The notes beneath the pieces were generated by a model. That model was not told where the DNA came from. It saw only the letters and a program-made list of their open reading frames with translations, and searched no databases. DNA of 64,000 nt from assembly GCF_013409365.1 (NCBI RefSeq), contig NZ_JACCBA010000001.1, forward strand, positions 5,394,001 to 5,458,000, in the 5' to 3' direction. Made by a program: the position numbers and the translations under genes. Source of the stretch: Actinomadura luteofluorescens (GTDB taxonomy: Bacteria > Actinomycetota > Actinomycetes > Streptosporangiales > Streptosporangiaceae). Within the stretch, counting starts at the first letter, position 1, and each line of letters starts with the position of its first letter. Positions 9,211 through 16,698 of this stretch are shown in pieces.

Positions 9211-9337
9211 GTTGCACCTGGCGTTGCGGGCGGGCGGGGGTTTGGGGGTTGGTTGCCTGTTCGGCGGGGGTGCAACGCGGGTGTTGCGCCCCTGTGTTGC
9301 AGGGGTGTTGCACCTCCCGCGTTGCACCCGTTGCACC
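9211..9337. repeat. GTTGCACC repeat cluster downstream of traB (candidate clt)
   Basis: Exact GTTGCACC occurs at 9211, 9307, 9321 and 9330, with an inverted copy at 9269-9276 and near-matches at 9223, 9252, 9283 and 9296. The cluster begins about 60 nt past the traB stop. TraB translocases of Streptomyces plasmids recognise clusters of 8-bp repeats (TRS) at the clt transfer locus, often close to traB. Iterons for replication are the main alternative. Confidence 0.55.
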
Positions 9338-9398
9338 ATGATCAACTTCGCGCGGCGCGCTGCCTGCGCGCAGCCGTGCGGGTGCGCGTGCGCGCGGG

Positions 9399-11405
9399 TC
9401 AGGCGGCGTCGGAGACGGCGAGCAGCAGGTGACGTTGGGCGTCGTCGTCGTAGCCGAGCACGCCCTGTTCGCGTAGGCGGCGGATCTGGTTCTGTGCCCA
9501 CTGGCGGGACAGGCCGGCGCCGGTCCACACCTCGGACAGGTCGGCGGTGGTGAAGTCCTCGCGGCCCTCGGCGGCCCATGCGGCGATGCGCTCACGCAGC
9601 GCCTGGCGCGCCTCGGCGGCGGTCATGGTCGGCTCGGGCCGGGTGAACTCCCATTCCTCGTCGTCGGGGTCGTCCTCGATCGGATCGTCCATGCCGGCGG
9701 TCATGGTCGGGTCGGGGTCCTCGGTGGTCAGCTCGTCGGCAGCCGACCAACCCTCGTCCGCGTCGCCTTCGGCGTCGTCGCGGGCGTCGTCCGTGGGGCC
9801 GGGCTCGCCGACCGGGCGAGCGCCCGTGGTGCCGGTGGCGTTGCCGGTGATGGCGGCGGTGAACTCGTCCACCGTCTTGCCGGTGGCGGGCCACTCGGCA
9901 GCGTGGGCGGCTATGGCGGCGGTGTCGGGCTTCCCGCTGGCGTCGAGCCATGCGAAGGTGCGCAGCGGCATCGCGATGCGCTCGATGGGGATGCCGGGGG
10001 CGTCGAGGTAGGCCATACCGGGCTGGGACGATCCCCACAGTTCCGGGCGGGCCCCGGCGTCCTCCTGAGCCTCGGACAGGCCGAACGCGGCGTCATGGGA
10101 GTTGGCGACTCCGAAGCACATGTTGGCCAGCTGGCCGCGGGCGATGGTGGGCATCTGCGTCCAGTCCGAACGCTGCAAGCTCATGACGATGGTTCCGCCG
10201 GCGGACCGGACGGCCTTGAGCAGTCGGAGGAAGGTCTCCATGCCCTTGTCGCCGAGGGCGTCGCCGATGTCGGGGAACTCCTCCAGCCACAGCACCCAGT
10301 AGGCCAGCCCGCATCCGGGCTCCCAGTTGACGTATCCGCGCGCCGAGAGCCAGTCGGTACGGGGCTTGAGCTGCGCTTCGATGTCGCTGATCAGGGACCG
10401 CACACCCTGTTTGGTGGTTTCGAAGCGGTGCAGGGCGGGGCGGAGCGGTCCGAGGGTCTGCTCTCCCTTGGTGATGTCGGCGGCGAACACCGCCACGTCC
10501 GTGCGGGTGATGATCTCGGCGAGGTAGTCCCAGGCACCGCCGATGGACTTGCCGGAGCCGGTCTTGCCCATGAACTGGCGGTGGCTTCCGGGGATGGTGT
10601 CGGCGACGTCGTCGCCGTCCTGCCAGACGCCGGGGCGGACCGGTTCGGCGATCGAGCCGCCGGGCCGGGACGGTCCGGGCCAGGGGATCGGGGCGCGCAT
10701 GATGCGCGGGTCGGACAAGGTGACCTTGGCGCGGTCGGCGCGGTCGGTGTCGGCGGCCACCGACAGGGTGCCGGGTGGCAGGCCCATGGCGCCCTCGATG
10801 TGCTCGGTCTTCTTCTGCACGTCGCCCACGGTCTTCTGTCCGGCGGGCAGCGCCATGGCGGCCTCGATCTTGCGTTCACCGGCCTTGACGGTGGCCATGC
10901 GGGCGCCGTCCAGGCCGGTGCTGTCCTTGCCTTGGTCGAACAGGAACGCCAGCGGATCGGTAACGCCGGACAGGCCGGTCTTGGCGCGGATCACGGTCCG
11001 GATGTTCCAGCCGGTGCAGACGGTCACGCCACCGGCCAGGAAGAACCAGGTCACCACCGGCTGACCGATCCCGGCGACCGAGCATGAGGTGACCCACATC
11101 CCGGTCGTGAACGTGGTGACGGTGGCGGAGCCTCGGCCGAGGATGCCGCGGGTGTGGGAGACCAGCCACGTCACCCCGGACAGGACTCCCGTCCCGAGGG
11201 TGAGGCCGATGGCCGACCATGCGACGCCGGGACCGGTGCCCCACAGGGTGTGGGCGGCGTGCCCGATTCCGGCGACGACCGGCCAGATCAGCCACGGCGG
11301 GGCGAGCGTGGCGAGTTTGGAGGCTTGGGCGGCCTTGAACCGGTCCCACGAGGCGTCGTCCACGGTGGCCAGTTGCGTGCTCTTGAGCGTGTTCTTGGCA
11401 GCCAT
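9399..11405 (-). CDS. traB: TraB-type FtsK/SpoIIIE DNA translocase (conjugal transfer)
   Basis: The 668-residue protein should pump double-stranded element DNA between hyphae. It has an N-terminal membrane region (helices around residues 37-80 and 105-130), a motor domain with Walker A GKTGSGKS (residues 280-287) and a Walker-B-like region VLWLEEFPDIG, an acidic linker (about 545-600), and a C-terminal winged helix (TTADLSEVWTGAGLSRQWAQ) like the clt-binding domain of TraB. The ATG at 11405 overlaps the upstream stop by one base. It is the only large transfer gene needed by this element class. Confidence 0.92.
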   Translation of the reverse strand: MAAKNTLKSTQLATVDDASWDRFKAAQASKLATLAPPWLIWPVVAGIGHAAHTLWGTGPGVAWSAIGLTLGTGVLSGVTWLVSHTRGILGRGSATVTTFTTGMWVTSCSVAGIGQPVVTWFFLAGGVTVCTGWNIRTVIRAKTGLSGVTDPLAFLFDQGKDSTGLDGARMATVKAGERKIEAAMALPAGQKTVGDVQKKTEHIEGAMGLPPGTLSVAADTDRADRAKVTLSDPRIMRAPIPWPGPSRPGGSIAEPVRPGVWQDGDDVADTIPGSHRQFMGKTGSGKSIGGAWDYLAEIITRTDVAVFAADITKGEQTLGPLRPALHRFETTKQGVRSLISDIEAQLKPRTDWLSARGYVNWEPGCGLAYWVLWLEEFPDIGDALGDKGMETFLRLLKAVRSAGGTIVMSLQRSDWTQMPTIARGQLANMCFGVANSHDAAFGLSEAQEDAGARPELWGSSQPGMAYLDAPGIPIERIAMPLRTFAWLDASGKPDTAAIAAHAAEWPATGKTVDEFTAAITGNATGTTGARPVGEPGPTDDARDDAEGDADEGWSAADELTTEDPDPTMTAGMDDPIEDDPDDEEWEFTRPEPTMTAAEARQALRERIAAWAAEGREDFTTADLSEVWTGAGLSRQWAQNQIRRLREQGVLGYDDDAQRHLLLAVSDAA

Positions 11406-11767
11406 CAGGCGTCGTCCTTGAAGTCGAACTTGGGCTTGCGCTTGGGCGGGTTGAGGATGTCGGCGAACTCGGTGCGGAACTGGTTGTGGAACTTCACCGT
11501 TTCCACCGCCGCGCCCTTGGCGTGCTCGGACGCGCGCCGCAGGCGGTTGCGCACCCGGCGGGCGCGAATCTTGACGTCCACGCCGAACAAGGCCGGGTGC
11601 CCCTTCTGGGAGGCCACCAGGGCGCCGTAGACCTCATCGGCGGCCATCTCGAACTCCATGGACAGGTCCCGGCAGATCGACCGGGACGCCTGGCTGTAAG
11701 CGGTGATCGACTTGGCCCCGGTGAACTCGATGTTCCCCAACTCCGTGACGCGCCTGCCGGTACTCAA
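11405..11767 (-). CDS. Conserved AICE transfer-operon protein, function unknown
   Basis: The 120-residue soluble, basic protein ends NPPKRKPKFDFKDDA. A TTG start at 11767 is chosen because GGAGG lies 7 nt upstream and the codon overlaps the preceding stop (TTGA). The middle (ELGNIEFTGAKSITAYSQAS ...) predicts mostly helix. It is coupled on both sides within the tra operon, so a transfer or spread accessory role is likely. I do not recognise a family. Confidence 0.7.
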   Translation of the reverse strand: MSTGRRVTELGNIEFTGAKSITAYSQASRSICRDLSMEFEMAADEVYGALVASQKGHPALFGVDVKIRARRVRNRLRRASEHAKGAAVETVKFHNQFRTEFADILNPPKRKPKFDFKDDA

Positions 11768-12066
11768 CGGCTTTCCTCCTTGGTCTCGATATCGGTCCTG
11801 GGGTCGTCCAGGGGGTGGTCGTCGGGGTCGTCGATGACCTCGGCGTCGATGGCGCCGGCGCGTCCGGCGCGGTATTCGTCGGCGATCAGGTGGCCCAGGC
11901 GTGTCGCCGAGGCCGGGGGCGTGCCGAGGGCGGCCGAGGCGAGCGCGGCCACCGCACCGGCCAGCAGTCGGGCCACAGCCCACAGACCGCGCAGGACGGC
12001 GCACAGTGCGTCCAGCGCGGCGCCGGGACGGGCGCGGTTCGGGCGGGGCGGGTAGTCCAGCGTCAT
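11764..12066 (-). CDS. Small membrane protein of the transfer operon
   Basis: The 100-residue product has one long hydrophobic segment (about residues 15-45, LRGLWAVARLLAGAVAALAS) followed by an acidic tail (EVIDDPDDHPLDDPRTD). The ATG at 12066 overlaps the upstream stop (ATGA). The layout resembles the small Spd (spread) proteins of Streptomyces plasmids, but the assignment to a named Spd is inference from context. Confidence 0.65.
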   Translation of the reverse strand: MTLDYPPRPNRARPGAALDALCAVLRGLWAVARLLAGAVAALASAALGTPPASATRLGHLIADEYRAGRAGAIDAEVIDDPDDHPLDDPRTDIETKEESR

Positions 12067-12335
12067 CGCCGCGGCCTCCACTCCAGCAGGGGCCGAAGGT
12101 GCGGCAACCGCTTGACGGTCACCAGCACCCCGAGGGCGAACACGAACACCAGCACCCCCGCGGCGGTCGCGGTGCCGGTCGGCAGGTGCGCCAGGTGCAG
12201 GGCGAACAGGTACACCGCGCCACCGGTCGAACCGGCCAGCATGAACCGATCAGCGAACGCCAGCCGGTAGCCCGGACGCGTCCGACGGGTACGCCGGACC
12301 GGGCGGGGGTTGGGCGCGGGGGTACGGGTGGTCAT
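12063..12335 (-). CDS. Small two-helix membrane protein (Spd-like)
   Basis: The 90-residue protein has a basic, proline-rich N-terminus and two predicted transmembrane helices (around GGAVYLFALHLAHL and AAGVLVFVFALGVLVTV). A strong GGAGG precedes the ATG at 12335, which overlaps the upstream stop. It is consistent with an intramycelial-spread membrane protein encoded next to traB. Confidence 0.68.
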   Translation of the reverse strand: MTTRTPAPNPRPVRRTRRTRPGYRLAFADRFMLAGSTGGAVYLFALHLAHLPTGTATAAGVLVFVFALGVLVTVKRLPHLRPLLEWRPRR

Positions 12336-13186
12336 GACAGGACCTCCTTGCCTGCCGTCGCGGTCACCGGGGTACGGGCGGCGGAGTCGAGGGACGCGAG
12401 GTACTCGCGGACCTGGGATGCCTTGGTCTGACCGCACCGAAGCGTGGACTTGATCCGGCGGATCGAGGGCACCTGTCCGGCGGCGATCTCTTCGGAGAAC
12501 ACCGCCACGGCGCGCACCTCGGCGGGGTCGCCGCTCGGACGGGTACGCCGCGCCGGGCGCACCTCAGCGGACATGGGTACACGCGCGCCGGACGTGGCGG
12601 GTACGGCCGGAGACGACGCCTCGGGTACGGCCGTGGACGCGCCCTCGGCGAGTGCGGGCACGGGTACGGGGGCCGACTCGGGTACGGGCTGGGGCGGATC
12701 GGCGTCATCACCGACGCGGTATGCCGCCTCGGCCACGTCGCCGGACTCGGGCTCGGCCTCGGCCGACTGGCGGCCGCGCCGGATCATGCCCATGAGCAAC
12801 TCGACAACCAGAATGAGCGTGATGGCCGGCCACGCGCCGACGACGGCGCCGACCGGGCCATGGGCCAGCCCGTGCAGCACGTTCACCGCGACCGTTGCCG
12901 CGATGCCCAGAGCGAGCGCCACGCGCGCCAGCATCGGCGCGCGGTCACCGCGCCGGGCGGCGTCCAGCAGGACCATGGACGCGGTGAACACGAGCCCGTC
13001 CACCGTCAACGGCGTCAGGTAGGCGGTCACCCCGGACTCGCCGTTGTCGCGGACGACTTCCAGCGCGTGCCGGAACGAGACCACCGCGGCGATACCGCCG
13101 ATGCCCACCACCGTGGCGGCGGTGCTGGCACGAATCACCCGATCACCCGTCCGAGGCTGCGCACTGCGCGCCTGTGCGGAACTCAC
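12332..13186 (-). CDS. DUF2637-type membrane protein of the transfer operon
   Basis: The 284-residue protein has four predicted helices in its first half (TVVGIGGIAAVVSFRHALEV; LTPLTVDGLVFTASMVLLDA; a helix near residue 90; and AWPAITLILVVELLMGM). The HALEV and LTPLTVDGL blocks are typical of DUF2637 proteins in actinomycete plasmids and AICEs. A Pro/Ala-rich linker leads to a C-terminal helix-turn-helix-like region (PSIRRIKSTLRCGQTKASQV). The GTG start overlaps the upstream stop (GTGA). It probably acts in transfer or spread; a DNA-contacting tail is inference. Confidence 0.78.
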   Translation of the reverse strand: MSSAQARSAQPRTGDRVIRASTAATVVGIGGIAAVVSFRHALEVVRDNGESGVTAYLTPLTVDGLVFTASMVLLDAARRGDRAPMLARVALALGIAATVAVNVLHGLAHGPVGAVVGAWPAITLILVVELLMGMIRRGRQSAEAEPESGDVAEAAYRVGDDADPPQPVPESAPVPVPALAEGASTAVPEASSPAVPATSGARVPMSAEVRPARRTRPSGDPAEVRAVAVFSEEIAAGQVPSIRRIKSTLRCGQTKASQVREYLASLDSAARTPVTATAGKEVLS

Positions 13187-13758
13187 CGCGCCACCCCCGC
13201 CGAGTCGAGGGCGGACATGATCGGAGCCATGCGGGCGGTCACCAGTTCGGCCAGCCGCCGCACCGATGCCTTGGCATCGGCCACGGTGAGCGCCTCGGGC
13301 GCGTCCTGGGGGACGTACAGCTCACCGGCACCGATCTCGAACAGCAACAAGGAACTGGTCAGCATCGCCGGACGGCGGGCCAGGGCTTCATCGGCCGGGG
13401 TGTGGTAGCCGCGGTTCCAGCGGTCGCCACGGTCCCAGTCGGCGAACCCCCGCACCTCGGCGAGCGCGGCCGGGCGGGGAACGGCGACCTGGACACGAGC
13501 GATCAGCGCGGCGCCTTCCTCGCTGCCGGTGAAGGTCACCGCCTGGACGCGCTCGGCCGTCCAGTCCAGGTAGGGCGGTGCCATGATCGGGGACGTGGCC
13601 ACCTGCCACGCCGCAGCGGCGAACTCGCCCGGGTCGGTCGTCACCGCGCCGTCCCCGTCGCCGAACAGCCTCGGGTACTGCCGCAGATACACGCCGTACC
13701 GGGACACGCCGTCCGAGGCGCGGTCACGGTCGTCGGCGTCGTTGAAGACGAACGTCAT
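13183..13758 (-). CDS. Hypothetical protein of the AICE transfer operon
   Basis: The 191-residue soluble protein begins MTFVFNDADDRDRASDGVSR and has no recognised catalytic motif or membrane segment. AAGAAG upstream supports the ATG at 13758; the longer open frame upstream is low-complexity shadow of neighbouring genes. It is translationally coupled to the DUF2637 gene downstream. Function unknown. Confidence 0.65.
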   Translation of the reverse strand: MTFVFNDADDRDRASDGVSRYGVYLRQYPRLFGDGDGAVTTDPGEFAAAAWQVATSPIMAPPYLDWTAERVQAVTFTGSEEGAALIARVQVAVPRPAALAEVRGFADWDRGDRWNRGYHTPADEALARRPAMLTSSLLLFEIGAGELYVPQDAPEALTVADAKASVRRLAELVTARMAPIMSALDSAGVAR

Positions 13759-13763
13759 GCCGG

Positions 13764-13868
13764 TCACTTCTTCTTGCCAGACTGTGCGGCGTCGTAGGCG
13801 TCCCGGACGCTCTTGGGCTCGCCGTTCGGCCACGTCGAGGACTTGTCCTTGGTCGGCTTGTCGGACAT
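13764..13868 (-). CDS. 34-residue hydrophilic small protein
   Basis: A short gene encodes MSDKPTKDKSSTWPNGEPKS followed by VRDAYDAAQSGKKK. It has a strong AAGGAAGGAG site before the ATG and ends 5 nt before the next start, so it is a genuine operon member rather than noise. It is lysine-rich with no membrane segment. Function unknown. Confidence 0.65.
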   Translation of the reverse strand: MSDKPTKDKSSTWPNGEPKSVRDAYDAAQSGKKK

Positions 13869-13954
13869 CGTTGAAGCTCCTTCCTTGGAAGGAACCCAGG
13901 GGCGTTCGCTCTTGGCCGTTCGGGCGCTCCTGGGTCCCCATTGATCGGACGGGG

Positions 13955-14254
13955 TCAGGCGACCTCGTCGAGGTCGAGGGCGAACAGCGCGGCCAGTTCC
14001 GTGGCGGTGAAGCCCGCCCACACGCCGTGCTCCGGGCGGATTCGCGCCGCCAGCTCGAAGCAGGCACCGCGCAGCGGGCAGGACTCGCAGACCTCGGCGG
14101 CCACGACCTCACGTGCCGCACGCTCGTCCGGCGACTCCTGGCCGTCCGGGCCGGTGTGCAAGTCAGGGTCGAAACGGCACTGTGCGCCCTCGATCGGCTC
14201 GCCGCGCAGGTCCATGGCGGACAGCGCCGAAACGGCGGTCAGGGGTCGGGACAC
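13955..14254 (-). CDS. WhiB-like iron-sulfur regulator
   Basis: The 99-residue protein has the four-cysteine WhiB arrangement (CRFDPD; CESCPLRGAC; region around residues 30-75) and the turn motif GVWAG. Wbl proteins bind a 4Fe-4S cluster and usually contact the primary sigma factor. The GTG at 14254 is chosen for AAGGAG 7 nt upstream. Element-borne Wbl proteins often adjust transfer or host gene expression. It lies behind copy 3 of the conserved leader hairpin. Confidence 0.88.
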   Translation of the reverse strand: MSRPLTAVSALSAMDLRGEPIEGAQCRFDPDLHTGPDGQESPDERAAREVVAAEVCESCPLRGACFELAARIRPEHGVWAGFTATELAALFALDLDEVA

Positions 14255-14273
14255 GAGGCAGCTCCTTGATTCG

Positions 14274-14333
14274 GTGATCGGCTGGAAGCGCGGCCCCGGC
14301 GGCGTGCTTGGTGGCGTGTGCGCCGGGGCCGGC
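14274..14333 (-). promoter_or_regulatory. Conserved AICE leader hairpin, copy 3 (upstream of whiB-like)
   Basis: It has the same architecture as the copies at 6543 and 9128: GTGATCGGCTGGA, then an 11-bp stem (14291-14301 with 14321-14331) around GTGCTTGGTGGCGTGTG. Its stem sequence differs from copy 2 but still pairs, so structure is conserved. It lies 20-80 nt upstream of the whiB-like GTG. Confidence 0.7.
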
Positions 14334-14357
14334 TGCGAGTGGCGGACGGGCACTTGA

Positions 14358-14504
14358 TCAGCCCAGGGCGTTGGCGAAGCGGGACACGGCGTCGAAGAAG
14401 CCGGTCACGAAGCCCGCGGCCTTCTCGGGGTTCTGGAAGACGAAGACCGCCAGAACCAGCGCGGTGACCCACTGGCCGATCTTGCTCGACTTGTCCGGGA
14501 ACAT
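14358..14504 (-). CDS. 48-residue single-pass membrane protein
   Basis: The product begins MFPDKSSKIGQWVTALVLAV and has one transmembrane helix (about residues 10-26), then an amphipathic tail with FVTGFFDAVSRFANALG. GAGGAGG precedes the ATG at 14504. It is the first gene of the minus-strand operon, directly downstream of the paired operator, so its expression should be set by the divergent GntR regulator. Function unknown. Confidence 0.68.
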   Translation of the reverse strand: MFPDKSSKIGQWVTALVLAVFVFQNPEKAAGFVTGFFDAVSRFANALG

Positions 14505-14525
14505 CCGACGCCTCCTCAGCGTTGT

Positions 14526-14545
14526 AACGCCAAACGTTTGGCGTT
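14526..14545. promoter_or_regulatory. Operator 1: perfect 20-bp palindrome
   Basis: AACGCCAAACGTTTGGCGTT is a perfect palindrome 22 nt upstream of the minus-strand operon start codon. It is the likely site for the divergent GntR/KorSA-type repressor. Confidence 0.8.
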
Positions 14546-14587
14546 TGCTCAACTCCGATTGTGGCCATGCGCGGCCGGATGTCAAGT

Positions 14588-14607
14588 AACGCCAGTCGTT
14601 TGGCGTA
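14588..14607. promoter_or_regulatory. Operator 2: imperfect copy of the palindrome
   Basis: AACGCCAGTCGTTTGGCGTA matches operator 1 at most positions. The two centres are 62 bp apart, close to six helical turns, suiting cooperative binding on one DNA face. It lies 53 nt before the regulator ATG, consistent with autorepression. Confidence 0.75.
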
Positions 14608-14659
14608 TGCAGTAGGGTCTAGTTAGGTAGCCCTAAGCGGGCTAGGAAGGAGCAGGTCA

Positions 14660-15427
14660 ATGCAGCAGTCGGAGCGTCACGGGTTCCGCGACATCGCCGC
14701 GAAAATTCGTCAGGAAATCATGGACGGCCGGTACGCCACCGGGTCCGTCCTGCCGGCCGAGCCGGAGCTTGCCGACCGGTACGGGGCTTCCCGTAGCTTG
14801 GTGAACAGGGCAATGCAGGTACTCGCGGCCGAGGGTCTCGTCCGGCCTCGGCAGGGACGGGGCACGATGGTCACCTGGCTGCCGCCGATGCTCCACTCGC
14901 CGGCGCGCTACGACCGGGCCACCCGCGAGAACAACGGCGCCCGCGGCGCGTTCGACGCCGAGGTTCGGGCCCGTGGTCTGGAGCCGCAGCACGAGATCAC
15001 CACCGAGCGCGCCGAGCCGCCGGCGGCCGTCGCCGAGGCGCTCGGCCTTCCGGCCGGTGAGGTGAACTGCCTTGTCCGGCGTCGGCGACTGCTCGCCAGC
15101 GGCATTCCCGTGCGGCTCAACGCCAGTTGGTTCCCGCTCGACATCGCCGAGGGAACCGTCCTGGAGGAGGACGGCCCGGTGATCGTCGGCGGCGTCAAGA
15201 GCGCGCTTGCCGAACTCGGCTACGCGCAGACCCGGGCGCGCGAGCAGATCATCCCGAGCCGTCTGCCCACCGAGGCCGAGGCGCACGCGCTGGAGATCAG
15301 CCCTGAGCGCACGGTCGTCGAGATCACGCATGTCGGCATGACGGCCGAGGGCCGCGCCGTCGAGGTCACGGTCTCAGTCGCCCCCGCCCACTACGTGACG
15401 GCTCAGTACGAGTTCCCGCTTGCCTGA
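14660..15427 (+). CDS. GntR-family (HutC/UTRA) regulator, KorSA-like
   Basis: The 255-residue protein has an N-terminal winged helix (residues 8-75, PAEPELADRYGASRSLVNRA is the GntR signature) and a C-terminal UTRA ligand-binding domain (about 100-250). In pSAM2 the GntR repressor KorSA controls the activator and hence excision and transfer; this gene occupies the same divergent position with two palindromes in its promoter region. AGGAAGGAG precedes the ATG at 14660. The UTRA domain implies control by a small molecule. Confidence 0.88.
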   Translation: MQQSERHGFRDIAAKIRQEIMDGRYATGSVLPAEPELADRYGASRSLVNRAMQVLAAEGLVRPRQGRGTMVTWLPPMLHSPARYDRATRENNGARGAFDAEVRARGLEPQHEITTERAEPPAAVAEALGLPAGEVNCLVRRRRLLASGIPVRLNASWFPLDIAEGTVLEEDGPVIVGGVKSALAELGYAQTRAREQIIPSRLPTEAEAHALEISPERTVVEITHVGMTAEGRAVEVTVSVAPAHYVTAQYEFPLA

Positions 15428-15449
15428 CAACCGGAAGAGACCACATCCG

Positions 15450-16610
15450 ATGATCACGCGCCTAGTCGAAGACCACGCCCAAGCCCTTGCCGGCAAGGGC
15501 GAGCTACCCGCGTTCGTCTACGACCTCGCCGCGCTGCGTGAGGACGCGGCCGAGGTCAAGGCCGCGCTCTCGGAGCCCGGTGCGCCGGAGATCTTCTATG
15601 CCGCGAAGGCCAACCCGGACGCGCCGATCCTCCAGGCTCTCGCCCCGTACGTCGATGGCGTCGAGGTCGCGTCCGGCGGCGAGTTGGCGCACGTGCGCGA
15701 GGCATTGCCGGACGCTCGGTTGGCGTTCGGCGGCCCCGGCAAGACCGACGACGAACTACGGCTTGCCCTCGACCTCGGTGTCGAGCGCATCCACGTCGAA
15801 AGCCCCTATGAGCTGTCCCGCCTGGCCGACATCGCTCGGGCGTCCGGCCGCGAGGTCGATGTCCTGCTACGGGTCAACCTCGCCGGCGACCGCAGCGGCG
15901 TCGCGCTCGCCATGAGCGGCCCGTTCGGCATGGACCCGGAACTTATCGAGTCGTGCACCGGCATCCTGGAGAACTCTCCGCAGGTGCGCCTCCGCGGCAT
16001 TCACGCGCACTTGGCGTCCGGCCTGGACGCCTCCGCCATGGTCGCCCAGTCCGCCGAGATCCTCGCGTGGGGCCGCGCGTGGCTCGACAGGATCGGCCAC
16101 ACCGGACCGCGTGAGTTCAACCTCGGCGGCGGCATGGCCGTCGACTACTCCACACCCGAGACCCGATTCGACTGGAAGCAGTACGGCGCCGACGTCGCCG
16201 CGCTCGCCGAGCCGGGCGAAACGCTGCGCATCGAACCGGGCCGCTCCATCAGCGTCTACGCCGGGTGGTACCTCACCGAGGTCCTGGACGTGAAGAAGGC
16301 ACACGGCCAGTGGTACGCCGTCCTACGCGGCGGCACCATGCACATCCGCACACCCGTCACCAAGCAACACAACCACCCGCACGACATCCTCACCCGCAAC
16401 GGCGACGGCCCTGCAGCCGCCGGTGAGCCCGTGACTCTCGTCGGCCAACTCTGCACTCCGAAAGACGTATTCGCACGCGAAGTCCCCACAGACCGCATCG
16501 CCGTCGGCGATCTAGTCGCCTTCTCCATGTCCGGCGCCTACGCCTGGAACATCTCCCACCACGACTTCCTAATGCACCCTAAGCCAGCCTTTTCCTACCT
16601 CGACAACTAG
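15450..16610 (+). CDS. Group III PLP-dependent decarboxylase (DAP/ornithine decarboxylase-like)
   Basis: The 386-residue alanine-racemase-fold enzyme shows the PLP lysine in FYAAKAN (K53), HAHLASGLD, the phosphate-binding FNLGGGMAVDY, EPGRSIS, the C-terminal catalytic Cys/Asp in LCTPKDVFARE, and SMSGAYAWN. This matches diaminopimelate/ornithine/arginine-type decarboxylases; the substrate cannot be read from sequence. It follows the GntR gene by 22 nt (an alternative TTG at 15420 overlaps it), so the two are co-expressed. A metabolic enzyme coupled to an AICE repressor is unusual. Confidence 0.82.
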   Translation: MITRLVEDHAQALAGKGELPAFVYDLAALREDAAEVKAALSEPGAPEIFYAAKANPDAPILQALAPYVDGVEVASGGELAHVREALPDARLAFGGPGKTDDELRLALDLGVERIHVESPYELSRLADIARASGREVDVLLRVNLAGDRSGVALAMSGPFGMDPELIESCTGILENSPQVRLRGIHAHLASGLDASAMVAQSAEILAWGRAWLDRIGHTGPREFNLGGGMAVDYSTPETRFDWKQYGADVAALAEPGETLRIEPGRSISVYAGWYLTEVLDVKKAHGQWYAVLRGGTMHIRTPVTKQHNHPHDILTRNGDGPAAAGEPVTLVGQLCTPKDVFAREVPTDRIAVGDLVAFSMSGAYAWNISHHDFLMHPKPAFSYLDN

Positions 16611-16624
16611 CCTTGAGGCGCCAC

Positions 16625-16664
16625 GCAAAGTCCGTCCGTTGTTGTAAATTCGGGCGGACTTTGC
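16625..16664. terminator. Bidirectional terminator after the decarboxylase gene
   Basis: A 14-bp stem (GCAAAGTCCGTCCG with one G-T pair) and a 12-nt AT-rich loop lie between convergent genes, supporting termination on both strands. Confidence 0.8.
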
Positions 16665-16698
16665 TGTGCTCACTCCTGAGTAGCTTAGGATGCTGAAT

